In this document: piece by piece, positions 1 to 8,801 of the stretch
How positions within the stretch are numbered: position 1 is the first letter of the stretch
How the letters are laid out: every line of letters begins with the position of its first letter
DNA from: Pseudomonas sp. Ant30-3
GTDB taxonomy: Bacteria > Pseudomonadota > Gammaproteobacteria > Pseudomonadales > Pseudomonadaceae
Direction of reading: 5' to 3'
NCBI RefSeq assembly: GCF_000690905.1
Contig: NZ_JMCL01000081.1
Coordinates: 44,733-108,732 of the forward strand
DNA length: 64,000 bases
Position numbers and translations under genes: made by a program
The notes under the pieces: generated by a model
Told to the model about the DNA's origin: nothing
Seen by the model: the letters and a program-made list of their open reading frames with translations, nothing else
Databases searched by the model: none

Positions 1-42
1 TCAACGCGTTGGAATATGTTGCTCATGACAAGGGGGCAGGTG

Positions 43-441
43 ATGAATAAATTAATACTTTGCTTGTTAATGGTGCTGTTTATAACGGGCTGCGCTTCTT
101 CTGGTCATCAAGCTGCGGCCGACGCGCACGCGGTTGCGCCACCGAACGCCAAACAATTGAGCGCAGGCGAAATCAACTCGACGGTGATAGGTCGTGAGCA
201 TTCGAGTGTGACGGCTACAGGTTATTCCTTTACCGAAACACTCAACCCTGACGGGACTGCTGAGATAAAGATTTCCAGTGAAGCCCTGCAAAAAGGGTCA
301 TGGGTCATGACCGAGGACATTATCTGCGTGAGCTATCAGAAATATGGCAAGGAGTGCAACAAAGTGCTCAGTGATGGCGCCTCAATCTGGTTCGTTGATA
401 GCACGACCAATAAGACCAATAACAAATTTTCTGTCAAATAG
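43..441 (+). CDS. Small predicted outer/inner-membrane lipoprotein, unknown function
   Basis: A 132-residue protein. The N-terminus has one Lys, a hydrophobic stretch and the lipobox ITGC near residue 18, so it should be lipidated by the Lgt/LspA/Lnt pathway. The mature part is rich in Ala, Ser and Thr at first, then has a beta-rich segment with two Cys around residues 93-105. I chose ATG at 43, preceded by AGGGGGCAGG, rather than the in-frame ATG at 16, because the signal peptide then begins right after a Met-Asn-Lys start. It has no visible operon partner. I do not recognise the family. Confidence 0.75.
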   Translation: MNKLILCLLMVLFITGCASSGHQAAADAHAVAPPNAKQLSAGEINSTVIGREHSSVTATGYSFTETLNPDGTAEIKISSEALQKGSWVMTEDIICVSYQKYGKECNKVLSDGASIWFVDSTTNKTNNKFSVK

Positions 442-448
442 GATGCTG

Positions 449-481
449 GCGTGGTTTGTTCACTATTACTGCTGACCACGC
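449..481. other. Hairpin downstream of the lipoprotein gene
   Basis: GCGTGGT (449-455) pairs with ACCACGC (475-481) across a 19-nt loop. There is no T-run, so it is not a classical intrinsic terminator. It sits between the ends of two converging genes and could act as a weak bidirectional stop or an mRNA 3' end. Confidence 0.3.
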
Positions 482-521
482 AGTGATGAGAGTTGGCAGG
501 TAGGCCTGAGGACGGCTTGAA

Positions 522-683
522 TCAACTGTCGGACGAGTTGACCGTACCCTCAACGGACTCCTCAGCCAGCTTCAGCCGGTCAGCCTTGCTGATGTATTTG
601 GACTTGCTCGCCGGTGCCAATTTGGCACTGGCCTTTTTGGCGTGCGCCTTTAATAACTGCTGTATTTTTTTACGACGATTCAT
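522..683 (-). CDS. DUF2986-family basic miniprotein
   Basis: Reading the minus strand gives a 53-residue protein starting MNRRKKIQQLLKAHAKKASA and continuing through a YISKADRLKLAEE segment. This Lys/Ala-rich opening and the SKADR motif match my memory of the DUF2986 family of gamma-proteobacterial miniproteins, whose function is unknown. The length is as expected for the family. The upstream sequence GGGTAGAG lies about 4 nt before the ATG. A longer plus-strand frame across the same bases (493-837) has no credible start or composition and I treat it as a shadow. Confidence 0.65.
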   Translation of the reverse strand: MNRRKKIQQLLKAHAKKASAKLAPASKSKYISKADRLKLAEESVEGTVNSSDS

Positions 684-779
684 AGCGCTCTACCCAATTT
701 GTAAGCGCTTGCATGATATCAGCTCGCACAGCAACGCAGCCGCGCAAATACTCGGCCATGCAGCAATCTCAGTGCATAT

Positions 780-1454
780 TCAGGGACGCGAAGCCACCTC
801 GTCCAGGTGGTGCAGCAAACTCAGCGGATCTTCATAAACCCTCAGCGCTCCAGCTCGCTCAAGCTCACCGCGGTCATAGCCACCGGAAAGCAAACCAATG
901 CCGGTCGCTTTACACCGCCTCGCGGCCAGCATGTCCCACACCGCATCGCCGATGACCAGGCATTCTTCTATTGCTACATCCATTTTCTGTGCGGCCGCGA
1001 GGAAGAGGTCCGGGTCTGGCTTGCCGTACTTGACGTCATCGCGGGTGATGAGATTGATGTCTTTGGCATTGAGCTTCAAGGCCTTCAAGTTGATGCTCGC
1101 AGTGTCGACGCCTCCGCTGGTCGCAATGCACCACTGCACGCCTTCCTCGGTCAGCGTGTTCAGCAGCTCAACTGCACCGGGCAGCGCGATGATCTGACCC
1201 TGTAAAGCCTCATAGGCCTGCGCATGTTTATCGCTCAGCTTCTTCGCTTGTTCCGGACTGATCGTCAGCCCGGTTTCGCGGGACAGCGTCTTGAGCATCA
1301 ACCCGCCGCTCATGCCTATTTTCCGGTGAATGCGCCACATCGCGAGCGGAATATTTTCCGAATCGAGTGCTTCTTTCCAGGCCGCGACGTTCTGATAGAC
1401 GCTGTCAGTCAGCGTGCCGTCGAGGTCAAATATGATTGAGGTTTGCGGTCGCAT
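780..1454 (-). CDS. HAD-superfamily hydrolase (phosphoglycolate-phosphatase-like)
   Basis: A 224-residue HAD subfamily IA phosphatase. Motif I is FDLDGTLTD at residues 9-17, with D10 as nucleophile and D12 as acid/base. A helical cap follows. Motif III Lys is in YGKPDPDLF, and motif IV is GDAVWD. The family dephosphorylates small phospho-metabolites such as phosphoglycolate or sugar phosphates, and substrate cannot be read from the sequence. The gene is alone, with no close partner on its strand. Confidence 0.85.
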   Translation of the reverse strand: MRPQTSIIFDLDGTLTDSVYQNVAAWKEALDSENIPLAMWRIHRKIGMSGGLMLKTLSRETGLTISPEQAKKLSDKHAQAYEALQGQIIALPGAVELLNTLTEEGVQWCIATSGGVDTASINLKALKLNAKDINLITRDDVKYGKPDPDLFLAAAQKMDVAIEECLVIGDAVWDMLAARRCKATGIGLLSGGYDRGELERAGALRVYEDPLSLLHHLDEVASRP

Positions 1455-1517
1455 GTAGTACTCCAGTATTCAAATGTCATCCCTGGCTATTTCCATTCCA
1501 GACAATCGTGTGGCCGG

Positions 1518-1703
1518 CTACTTACGGACCGGAGCTCTTTCCAGGTCAGCAGGGCCGGGTGTGACCCGCGCTCCATCACCTTCAGATTCCTCGCGACTCA
1601 CGCGCTCGTCGTCGGTCAGGCCGACGTCTGTCTCATTCGATCCGTCACGGTCGGACAGGTCGTTAGGCAGGATGGTGCCTACCCCGAAGATAATCGCTGC
1701 CAT
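1518..1703 (-). CDS. Hypothetical acidic 61-residue protein
   Basis: The frame starting MAAIIFGVGTILP at 1703 has a short hydrophobic N-terminus, then a strongly acidic, Asp/Glu/Ser-rich disordered tail. GAAGG stands 8-10 nt before the ATG. It lies downstream of the manganese catalase on the same strand, separated by about 170 bp. It resembles the small annotated hypothetical proteins of Pseudomonas stress loci, but I know no family for it. It could also be a non-coding gap. Confidence 0.35.
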   Translation of the reverse strand: MAAIIFGVGTILPNDLSDRDGSNETDVGLTDDERVSREESEGDGARVTPGPADLERAPVRK

Positions 1704-1872
1704 GTAAACCTTCAGTCCTCTGCAGGCTTGTCTGCAATCATGTTCAAAGCCTGCGAAGGCTCTATCCATCACTTTGTTGAAGTGATCTTGAACTGACACT
1801 GTTCTGTTATCCGGTTGCAATCTCGTCACTCCTCTGGTTTGTGCGACCTCATAAGAGGTCGCTGAACACAAA

Positions 1873-2754
1873 TCAGGCATCTTTGCCTTGCACGTAACCT
1901 GAACCCAGATCCGCGCCTGTCACCGGTTCACTGAGTGGGTCAGATGCAGTGCGAATCTTCATCGCTTCCAAAACAGATTCATCGTCTTGGGAAAGATTCA
2001 CAGAAGCTGATCCGTCACCGCCGTCAACGGCAGGCTCAGGACTCTCGACATATTCCCAACCGGCACCCTCGTTCCAAGGGCCGCGGACATTGGGTTCGCC
2101 CGACATGTTGAAGTATTTATGGGTAAACGCCGGATCGCCGGGCAGCTTGCCTTGCGGGAAGTTCGGTTGAATGGCGTGCAGCGCTTTTTCAAATGACTTC
2201 TGGTGCGCGATTTCTCGCGTCATCAAGAAGCCCAGTGCTTCTTTCACGCCGGGATCATCGGTCACGTTGATCAAGCGTTCATACAAGATTTTTGCCCGTG
2301 CTTCTGCAGCGATATTTGAACGAAAGTCTGCAGTAGGTTCAGAAATCGAGTCGACGTAAGCCGCCGTCCATGGGACGCCTGCGGAGTTGACCAGTGGTGC
2401 GCCTGCACCGTAAAGAAGGCTGGTTATGTGCGAGTCGTTACCGGCGCCGTTAATTGCCCGGTACAGTTCACCTTCCTCTTGCACACCTTCCGCCAACTGC
2501 CCTTTGGCACCTCGGTTGAGCATCACGATAATCGAACCGACAATTTCAAGGTGGCTCAATTCTTCGGTGGCAATATCCATCAACAGGTCTTTGCGACCAG
2601 GATCTTCTTCCGCCAATGCCTGAGTGAAATAGCGAGCTGCCGCTGCCAGTTCACCATTGGCACCGCCAAATTGCTCAAGCAGCAGGTTTGCCAGCCCCGG
2701 GTTGGGTTGCGCAACTCGCACGGTGTACTGAAGGCGTTTGTTATGTAAAAACAT
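1873..2754 (-). CDS. Manganese catalase (non-haem)
   Basis: A 293-residue di-manganese catalase that disproportionates hydrogen peroxide in the cytoplasm. The start MFLHNKRLQYTVRV is typical for the family. Predicted metal ligands are E35 in GANGELAAA, E65/H68 in TEELSHLE, the Glu of EARAKILYE and the His of REIAHQKSF, in the order expected for the ferritin-like four-helix core. The ATG at 2754 has GAGGAA at the right distance. The frame extends further upstream but without conserved sequence. The C-terminal tail is acidic. It is probably expressed in stationary phase or under osmotic stress, as is usual for this family in Pseudomonas. Confidence 0.92.
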   Translation of the reverse strand: MFLHNKRLQYTVRVAQPNPGLANLLLEQFGGANGELAAAARYFTQALAEEDPGRKDLLMDIATEELSHLEIVGSIIVMLNRGAKGQLAEGVQEEGELYRAINGAGNDSHITSLLYGAGAPLVNSAGVPWTAAYVDSISEPTADFRSNIAAEARAKILYERLINVTDDPGVKEALGFLMTREIAHQKSFEKALHAIQPNFPQGKLPGDPAFTHKYFNMSGEPNVRGPWNEGAGWEYVESPEPAVDGGDGSASVNLSQDDESVLEAMKIRTASDPLSEPVTGADLGSGYVQGKDA

Positions 2755-3001
2755 TGGGTCATTCCTCATGCAGGCTAAATGCGCAATCACCACTGCGGGT
2801 GTTAGCGCGTGCATAAGTTGTGAGGTACAGAAATCGGCGGAATTTCGTTTATTAGTGCCGGTCGAGACGGACGGTACCAACCTTTTAGTTCAAGAAATCT
2901 GCGCGAAACCAGCGGCCACGTAGTCGACATCGTCAGCTGGAGCGACCGTTGCTGAAGACATGCGTGGCGTCTCCGGCAACGGTTCGTAGCGTATTACCGA
3001 C

Positions 3002-5173
3002 TCAAAATTTGTATTTGGCCGTCAGCATGTAGCTGCGTGGCGTGCCGTAATTGTCGGTAGAGCCCCAAGTGGTGTTGTAGCCGATCGAGGAGTAGTAGAC
3101 CCGGTCGAACACATTGTTGGCGTTGACTTGCAGGTCGAGGTGTTTGTTGACTTCGTAGCCTGCCATCAAGTCCGTAACGGCGTAGCTGCCCTGCTCGAGG
3201 CGATAGCTGCCAGCGGTGAGCGGCACGTCGTTGTACATCCGGCTCTGCCAATAGACGTTGCCGCCAACCCGGAATTTTTCCAGTGGCCCCTGCAGGCGAT
3301 ACACCGTCGAGACTTTGAAAAGATGCTCAGGCGTGTCGGTGTCGAAACGCTGATTCTTGTTTTCCGGGTTTTCGTCTTTGATGTAGTGCGCGCGGGTGTA
3401 GGTGTAGCCGGCACCCACTTGCCAGTTCTCGCTGAGGGCGCCTTGCAGTTCCAGGTCCAGGCCTTGGCTGCGGACTTTGCCGGAGGTCTCGTAGCAGGTC
3501 ATGACCGGGCAACCGAGCTGACTGTCTGCAAGCGAAGCGCGGTTTTTCTGGTCGATCTGGAACACCGCGAGGCTGGCGTTGAGTGCGCCGTCGAAGTACT
3601 CGCCTTTGATGCCGACTTCATAGTTCTCGCCGACAATCGGCTCCAGCAGTTTGCCGGAAATGTCCTTTGAAGTTTGTGGGGTGAAGATGTCGGTGTAACT
3701 GGCGTAAACGGAGTGGTGGTCGTCGAGTTTGTAGATCAGGCCGGCGTAACGCGTCAGGTTGCGGGTGACTTTGAAGTCGCCGTCGCCGGAGCGGTCGTCG
3801 TAGTCGTACCAGTCCAGGCGGCTGCCGAGGATCAGCGTCAGCGGATCGGCCAGGCTCAGACGGGTAGTGAGGTAAACCGCATCCTGAGTGGTGACGTTGT
3901 GGGTTTTGCCGCTACGCACAAAGTCCGGCTTCGGCGCACCGATCGGCCACGCCGTGGTGTACGGGCTGTACTCTTTGGTGGTGGCATCGTAAGCGCGGTT
4001 GCTGGCGCCGACGACCACTTCGTGGGTGCGGCCGAAAGCTTCGACCGGGCCGCTGGCATAGACGTCCAGCGCGTTTTGTTTGTCGGTGTGATGCGATTGA
4101 TAGGCCGTGGTTTCCAGCGGTCCGGCGTATCGTGACTGGTAAGTGCCGGAGAATTCACCGTCCAGTGTCGAAGCCGAGGCCGCGGCGTGCAGCTTCCAGT
4201 CGTTGTTGAAACGATGCTCCACTTCACCGAACACGGTATCGATCTGCAGCTTCTTGTTTTCCCAATCCGTGCCCGGGTAGGTGGAGCGGGGCAGGTCCAG
4301 GTGGTGGCCGTCGGTGCCAATCGGCAAGCCGCCCCAGAAATAGTTGGTCTGCTCGTTCTGGCGCGAAAAGCCCAGGGTTGCCATGGTGCTGTCGCTCAGA
4401 TCGGCTTCGCCGATGGCGTAGAACAGACCGTGATCGTTTTCTTCCTTGTCGCGAAAACTGTCGGCGCCCTGATAGGAACCCACCACCCGACCGCGCAACG
4501 TGCCACTTTCGTTCAGTGGGCTCGACGCATCGAACACACCGCGATAATCATCCCAGCTGCCGGCGGCGCCCGTGAGGATCACTTGCTGGTCGGCCGTGGG
4601 GCGTTTGCGCACCATGTTGATGGCGGCGGAAGGGTTGCCGGCGCCGGTTACCAGACCGGTTGCGCCGCGAATGATTTCGACGCGGTCAAACATTGCCAGG
4701 TTCGGCTGTACGGGCATCGTGTAGGGCTGGTAAGAGCTGGGCAGCCCGTCATACATGATGTTGTCGATGTCGAAACCGCGCGAGCTGTACGTCTGTCGAC
4801 CCGGTCCACTCGCCTGGCTGAGGAACAGCCCCGGCGTGCCCCTCACCACATCATTGATGCTGGTCATCGCCTGATCGTCCATGCGCTGACGCGTAATCAC
4901 GGTCACCGCTTGAGGCGTTTCGCGCATGGTCAGTGGCAGCTTGGTAGCGGTCTGCATGGGGCCTGTGGTGTAGGAACCGGTATCTTCGGTGGTGCTGCCC
5001 AAGCCGGTGGCGCTGATTTCGGTCGCGCCCAGCTCCAGAGTGCTGGATGGAGCGTCTTTAACAGCGGGCGGCGTCTCATCGGCTGAAGCCAGCGGAATGC
5101 TTGCCATGCCGATGGCCAATGCCAACAGACTGGGAGAGAGGTTGCAACGGCGGTTTGTGGTGTAGAACGACAT
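3002..5173 (-). CDS. TonB-dependent siderophore receptor
   Basis: A 723-residue outer-membrane receptor. A signal peptide (about residues 1-31, ending in PLASA) precedes a TonB-box/plug region with TKLPLTMRETPQAVTVITRQ and the plug motif SRGFDIDNIMYDGLP. Next comes RVEIIRGATGLVTGAGNPSAAINMVRKRP, split here: the plug closing element RVEIIRGATGL and the N-terminal barrel motif NPSAAINMVRK. The barrel ends in a C-terminal aromatic residue (YKF). There is no N-terminal STN signalling domain, so it is not an ECF-sigma transducer. The overall look is FhuE/FoxA-like, i.e. ferric hydroxamate or related siderophores. I chose ATG 5173, after GGGGAA, over the upstream Met. Confidence 0.92.
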   Translation of the reverse strand: MSFYTTNRRCNLSPSLLALAIGMASIPLASADETPPAVKDAPSSTLELGATEISATGLGSTTEDTGSYTTGPMQTATKLPLTMRETPQAVTVITRQRMDDQAMTSINDVVRGTPGLFLSQASGPGRQTYSSRGFDIDNIMYDGLPSSYQPYTMPVQPNLAMFDRVEIIRGATGLVTGAGNPSAAINMVRKRPTADQQVILTGAAGSWDDYRGVFDASSPLNESGTLRGRVVGSYQGADSFRDKEENDHGLFYAIGEADLSDSTMATLGFSRQNEQTNYFWGGLPIGTDGHHLDLPRSTYPGTDWENKKLQIDTVFGEVEHRFNNDWKLHAAASASTLDGEFSGTYQSRYAGPLETTAYQSHHTDKQNALDVYASGPVEAFGRTHEVVVGASNRAYDATTKEYSPYTTAWPIGAPKPDFVRSGKTHNVTTQDAVYLTTRLSLADPLTLILGSRLDWYDYDDRSGDGDFKVTRNLTRYAGLIYKLDDHHSVYASYTDIFTPQTSKDISGKLLEPIVGENYEVGIKGEYFDGALNASLAVFQIDQKNRASLADSQLGCPVMTCYETSGKVRSQGLDLELQGALSENWQVGAGYTYTRAHYIKDENPENKNQRFDTDTPEHLFKVSTVYRLQGPLEKFRVGGNVYWQSRMYNDVPLTAGSYRLEQGSYAVTDLMAGYEVNKHLDLQVNANNVFDRVYYSSIGYNTTWGSTDNYGTPRSYMLTAKYKF

Positions 5174-5223
5174 CAATCTGATTCCCCAAGCGATACCAAA
5201 ACGAATCGAATGCAAGCGCATCT

Positions 5224-5242
5224 AATAATAATTCGCATTAGT
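5224..5242 (-). promoter_or_regulatory. Fur-box-like site upstream of the siderophore receptor
   Basis: The 19-mer AATAATAATTCGCATTAGT matches the consensus GATAATGATAATCATTATC at 12 of 19 positions, by my own alignment. It lies about 50 bp upstream of the receptor start. This placement fits iron repression by Fur, expected for a siderophore receptor. Confidence 0.5.
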
Positions 5243-5443
5243 GTCTCAGATCGTTACACCTGAAGAAAGATAGACGAGTCAGTTAGTTAACAAAATTTTC
5301 ACATGCGCAGGGGCGCCACTTGCGTGCGCTTCATGCGGCGGGAGAACTATGGACGTCAGGATGGAAGGATTGAGGCTGCAGCGATTAAACGCTGATCAAG
5401 CGCTGTCGCTGCATGATTCCGGGGGCTTCTCGCACAGCGCACA

Positions 5444-5644
5444 TCATGTAAAAGAGGCAGCGATATCATCCAGCGCTTTTCCTGGATTGATTTCCCGACA
5501 GGCATTACCACACCCTGGCGCGTGAACGAACGCCGTGCCCTTTTCAGCCTCCTTCTGTTCTGCCTGGCACGCTCTGCAAGTGATAGAGCCGTTGACAAGC
5601 CTCCATTGCGCGTTCCACTCAATCAGCTGTTCCGTGGATGTCAT
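5444..5644 (-). CDS. Small Cys-rich protein, putative zinc-binding
   Basis: A 66-residue protein starting MTSTEQLIEWNAQWRLVNGS. It holds CRAC and, after a spacer, HAPGCGNAC, an arrangement that could bind a structural metal. TTGGAG stands 10 nt before the ATG at 5644. Similar short proteins with a conserved CRAC core are common hypothetical genes in Pseudomonas. No function is known to me. Confidence 0.6.
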   Translation of the reverse strand: MTSTEQLIEWNAQWRLVNGSITCRACQAEQKEAEKGTAFVHAPGCGNACREINPGKALDDIAASFT

Positions 5645-5707
5645 CGTCCGGTACTCCAATCGAAGCTGGGCCGAGTGCTAACGTGTTTCCCGCCCTCGGC
5701 AGTGTAA

Positions 5708-6745
5708 TCACCACTCATACGTCGTGGCGCCATAAGTCAACAACGGCAGCGTCACAATGAACTCGCTACCTTTTCCGGCTCCTTCACTCCTACAGATAAC
5801 CTCACCGTCGTGGGCTTCGACGAGCTGTCGGGTGACCGCCAAGCCCAGTCCGAGTCCTGATCTGTTGACTGCCTGGGCGGTGACATCCCGGACGAACGGA
5901 TCAAAGATCGTGGGCAGTATCTCTGGAGATATGCCGATGCCACTGTCAGTAATGCGAATACTGACCGTCCCGGCATCCGCCGTGACCTTCAGATCAACAG
6001 AGCCTCGCTCCGGGGTGTACTTGGCGGCGTTAGTCAGAACGTTGTTGAGGATCTGATTCAGGCGAATTGGATCGCCTTTCACCAAGAGGACGCATTTGGG
6101 CAGGTCTACGCTGAAATTCAGGTTCTGCGCCGCCATCATCGGCATGCACGCGGTGGCGGCCTCGCGGATGACTTGCACTACATCGACATCACGGCAATGG
6201 ATGTTCAGCTTGCCCGTACTGGCCCGCGAGACATCCAGCAAATCTTCGATCATTCGCGAAATGTGCTGAACCTTCCCTTCAATCAGCGCGCGCATCCCGG
6301 GCAGGTCTCCGCTTGGAAGGCGGGTCATGCGTTCGGCAATCATGCTGATCGGGGTCAGTGGATTGCGAAGTTCATGGGCAACCATCGCGAGAATGCTCTT
6401 TTGTTGAACAACAGCCAGCTCCGCCGAGGCCTGCATTTGCTGGGCCCTTAATGCGGCGGTGGTCAATTCTTGATTAGCTTTTCGCAGCTCCTGTACAACC
6501 GATAAGTCTGGCTGCACGGGAGGGGAGGCTTCGGACTGGCCAAGGATGCGCAGCACCAGTTGTTGATTGGCTTCAATCAGGTTTTCCAGGTGCTGGCTGT
6601 CGCTGAGCAGCTTACGAGCCTCATCCAGTTCGCTTTGCAGCGATGAGAGGGTGGCGCGTCTATCCTCGACCTGTTGGCCGAGCAGATGCAGCTCAAGAGC
6701 AGCCTTGGCGAGCTCCGTCTCGTTGTTGCCATCCGCCTTAATCAT
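5708..6745 (-). CDS. Soluble sensor histidine kinase downstream of a KaiC-like ATPase
   Basis: A 345-residue kinase with no transmembrane segment. Residues 10-110 are predicted coiled coil. HisKA follows with the phospho-acceptor H124 in MVAHELRNPLTP. The ATPase domain shows the N-box NQILNNVLTNAAKYTP, G1 DSGIGI and G2 GLGLGLAV. There is no PAS or GAF sensor domain, so input must come through the coiled coil or a partner. It begins 23 bp after the KaiC-like gene on the same strand, which makes that ATPase the obvious partner. This is comparable in logic to cyanobacterial KaiC-SasA, but that is inference. No response regulator lies beside it. Confidence 0.88.
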   Translation of the reverse strand: MIKADGNNETELAKAALELHLLGQQVEDRRATLSSLQSELDEARKLLSDSQHLENLIEANQQLVLRILGQSEASPPVQPDLSVVQELRKANQELTTAALRAQQMQASAELAVVQQKSILAMVAHELRNPLTPISMIAERMTRLPSGDLPGMRALIEGKVQHISRMIEDLLDVSRASTGKLNIHCRDVDVVQVIREAATACMPMMAAQNLNFSVDLPKCVLLVKGDPIRLNQILNNVLTNAAKYTPERGSVDLKVTADAGTVSIRITDSGIGISPEILPTIFDPFVRDVTAQAVNRSGLGLGLAVTRQLVEAHDGEVICRSEGAGKGSEFIVTLPLLTYGATTYEW

Positions 6746-6768
6746 GAATTGAATCGACCATAGCCACC

Positions 6769-8238
6769 TCAGGGTTTGTCGTGCACCAATCGTTGTCTGG
6801 TAGGTCGACCACCGAGCAGGCCTTCTTGTTCAGGAAGTCTGTCGCCAATTTGCAATCCGTTGCTATCAATGTTGTAAACCCGCAACTCATCGGAATGCGC
6901 ACTAGCGCGCACCTTGACCACCGCCATGATGCGAAGCAGTCGGCTTTCCACCTCGATATAGCGCTGTACGATGATGGCATCGGTCAGGAAGGCGGTGCCA
7001 TAAGGACTGAATCGCAAATCGTTATAGCGATCTTCCAGCTCCGAGGTCATTAGCACGGTGGCCCCGGCGCTGGTCAACGTGCTCACCATCCACGCCAATG
7101 ATTGACGGAAGTCTTCTTGGAAAGTGGGCGCAAGTGCCAGTTCGAACCCGGAGAGCGAGTCAATGACGACTCGTGTGGCGTTCAGTCGCTTGATCTCTTT
7201 CAACAGCATATGGACGATTTCAGCGATCGACAGGTCTGGCGCATGGCTGTCTATCAGCGCTACATGGCCATCTGCAATCAATTTTTTGAAGGTGGCATTC
7301 CGCAAGTGATCGGGACGCTGCTCAAAAACGGCGACAACACCCGTCTCGCCGTTTTTTGCACCTTCTTCGAGGAAGGAAGCAGCCAGTATGCTTTTGCCCG
7401 AACCGGAAGGCCCTGCAACCAGCAGCGAATAACCCCGCGGCAGCCCGCCACCGAGCATTTCATCGAGGCGGGGCACACCCATCTTCAACCGCGCGGAGGA
7501 CTCCGTCGTATGCAGTTCAACGGCGTTCTGACCCGGCATGACGGCCGGCGAGAACACCTTGATCCCTGAGGTTTCAATCCGGAACGTATGCAGACCGGGC
7601 ACCGTAGGCTGGCCGCGCATCTTCATGATTTCCATTTTGCGCACCATCGAGTTGCGATAGACACTCTGCCTCAGCCAGATCAAGCCGTCAGCCACGGTGA
7701 AGATCGGGTTGGTATCGGTTTCGGTGAAGTATTCGCCGATCAGGAATGTCGTTGCCTGCCAGGTGGTCATCAGCATGCCCAGTTGCTGCACGAACTGAGG
7801 CAAGTTGTTGTTCGGGTTGGTCTGGGTCTGGCTGGCCAGGACCACAGAACGGAATGAATCGACAAACACCAGGGACGGCGAATGGGCTTCCACTTCGCTG
7901 ACGATGCGCCGCAACACTTCATCCAGATTACCGGCGAGGGTATCGTCGACCAGATTGATGTAACGAATCGATTTGTTGATCGCTTCATCATCAAAAAAGT
8001 CGAACTGCTGCTGATATCGCAGCATTTTCAATGGCGGTTCACCCAGTACGGTGAAGAACAATGCTGGGCGCTCAGGGGTCGCCAGGGAAAACATCATCTG
8101 ATGCGCCAGGGTGGTTTTGCCACAGCCCGGTGGCCCAGCGATGAGATTGAAGGAAAACTCCGGTAATCCGCCACCCAATACGTCGTCCAGCCCAGGGACG
8201 CCGGTGGCCAGGCGGTTGATTGTCACTTTCGTGGTCAT
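6769..8238 (-). CDS. KaiC-like double-domain RecA-fold ATPase
   Basis: A 489-residue protein with two KaiC repeats. Walker A of the first is GPPGCGKTT (35-43), and of the second GPSGSGKS (276-283). Each repeat begins with the GVPxLDxxLGGGLP signature typical of KaiC. The length is close to that of cyanobacterial KaiC. Homologues in non-cyanobacteria without KaiA/KaiB are usually linked to stress tolerance or signalling rather than a clock. The start overlaps the stop of the upstream gene by 4 bp (ATGA). A histidine kinase follows in the operon. Confidence 0.9.
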   Translation of the reverse strand: MTTKVTINRLATGVPGLDDVLGGGLPEFSFNLIAGPPGCGKTTLAHQMMFSLATPERPALFFTVLGEPPLKMLRYQQQFDFFDDEAINKSIRYINLVDDTLAGNLDEVLRRIVSEVEAHSPSLVFVDSFRSVVLASQTQTNPNNNLPQFVQQLGMLMTTWQATTFLIGEYFTETDTNPIFTVADGLIWLRQSVYRNSMVRKMEIMKMRGQPTVPGLHTFRIETSGIKVFSPAVMPGQNAVELHTTESSARLKMGVPRLDEMLGGGLPRGYSLLVAGPSGSGKSILAASFLEEGAKNGETGVVAVFEQRPDHLRNATFKKLIADGHVALIDSHAPDLSIAEIVHMLLKEIKRLNATRVVIDSLSGFELALAPTFQEDFRQSLAWMVSTLTSAGATVLMTSELEDRYNDLRFSPYGTAFLTDAIIVQRYIEVESRLLRIMAVVKVRASAHSDELRVYNIDSNGLQIGDRLPEQEGLLGGRPTRQRLVHDKP

Positions 8239-8666
8239 GACGAAATATCCTGCGCAGGGGTGTCGCTTGAAGAAGTGTGCAACACACTACGGAGCAATTT
8301 GGCCGTCAGTGACGGCCCTATCAAAGTGGTTAGCAATTGGTACAGAGAGGTAAGAAGGTTCTCCCCCAGGTAAAGCGCATTGACTGCGCTTTGCTTCAGG
8401 AGAACTATTTTGAGTTCCGCCAGGGTCATGGCCGGCAGAAGGGAATCATACATACCAGCCAGACGCGGATTTTTACTGCAGACGATAAAGCTGCGACGAA
8501 AAAGAGCCACAACCCCTCGCTCGCCAATAATCGGCGCAAGGGCTGCGTTCATGTCTTGCAGCGTAGCAACGACGGCGTTAGCAATCTTTGCGATGTCAGA
8601 GGTGTCACCTATCCGCTGCGTAAGGGCAGTGGCTATCTGACGACCCTCTTCGCTTTCCGTAGGCAT
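8235..8666 (-). CDS. Hypothetical protein, first gene of the KaiC-like operon
   Basis: A 143-residue, mainly alpha-helical protein without signal peptide or membrane segment. The central part (IGERGVVALFRRSFIVC) is well structured and hydrophobic. It overlaps the KaiC-like gene by ATGA, so the two are translationally coupled and probably work together. I chose the ATG at 8666; a TTG 30 bp upstream is also in frame, and neither has a clear Shine-Dalgarno sequence. The gene looks like a family restricted to this operon type. I do not recognise a domain. Confidence 0.7.
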   Translation of the reverse strand: MPTESEEGRQIATALTQRIGDTSDIAKIANAVVATLQDMNAALAPIIGERGVVALFRRSFIVCSKNPRLAGMYDSLLPAMTLAELKIVLLKQSAVNALYLGENLLTSLYQLLTTLIGPSLTAKLLRSVLHTSSSDTPAQDISS

Positions 8667-8801
8667 GGGGGAAGGACTTCTGATGGTGTCCCGCAATGGT
8701 ACACCGTCAGCGAACTTTCTGAGGGGTATTGCTTGAAGGGGCGCCGGCCGAGCATCTCCAGCGCACCTTGGTCAGCTTTAAGTCATAGGCCCGGCGAGAA
8801 A

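Noticed and set aside
493..837. Plus-strand 114-codon frame
   Set aside because: Overlaps the DUF2986-like minus-strand gene and the end of the HAD gene, and has no family resemblance.
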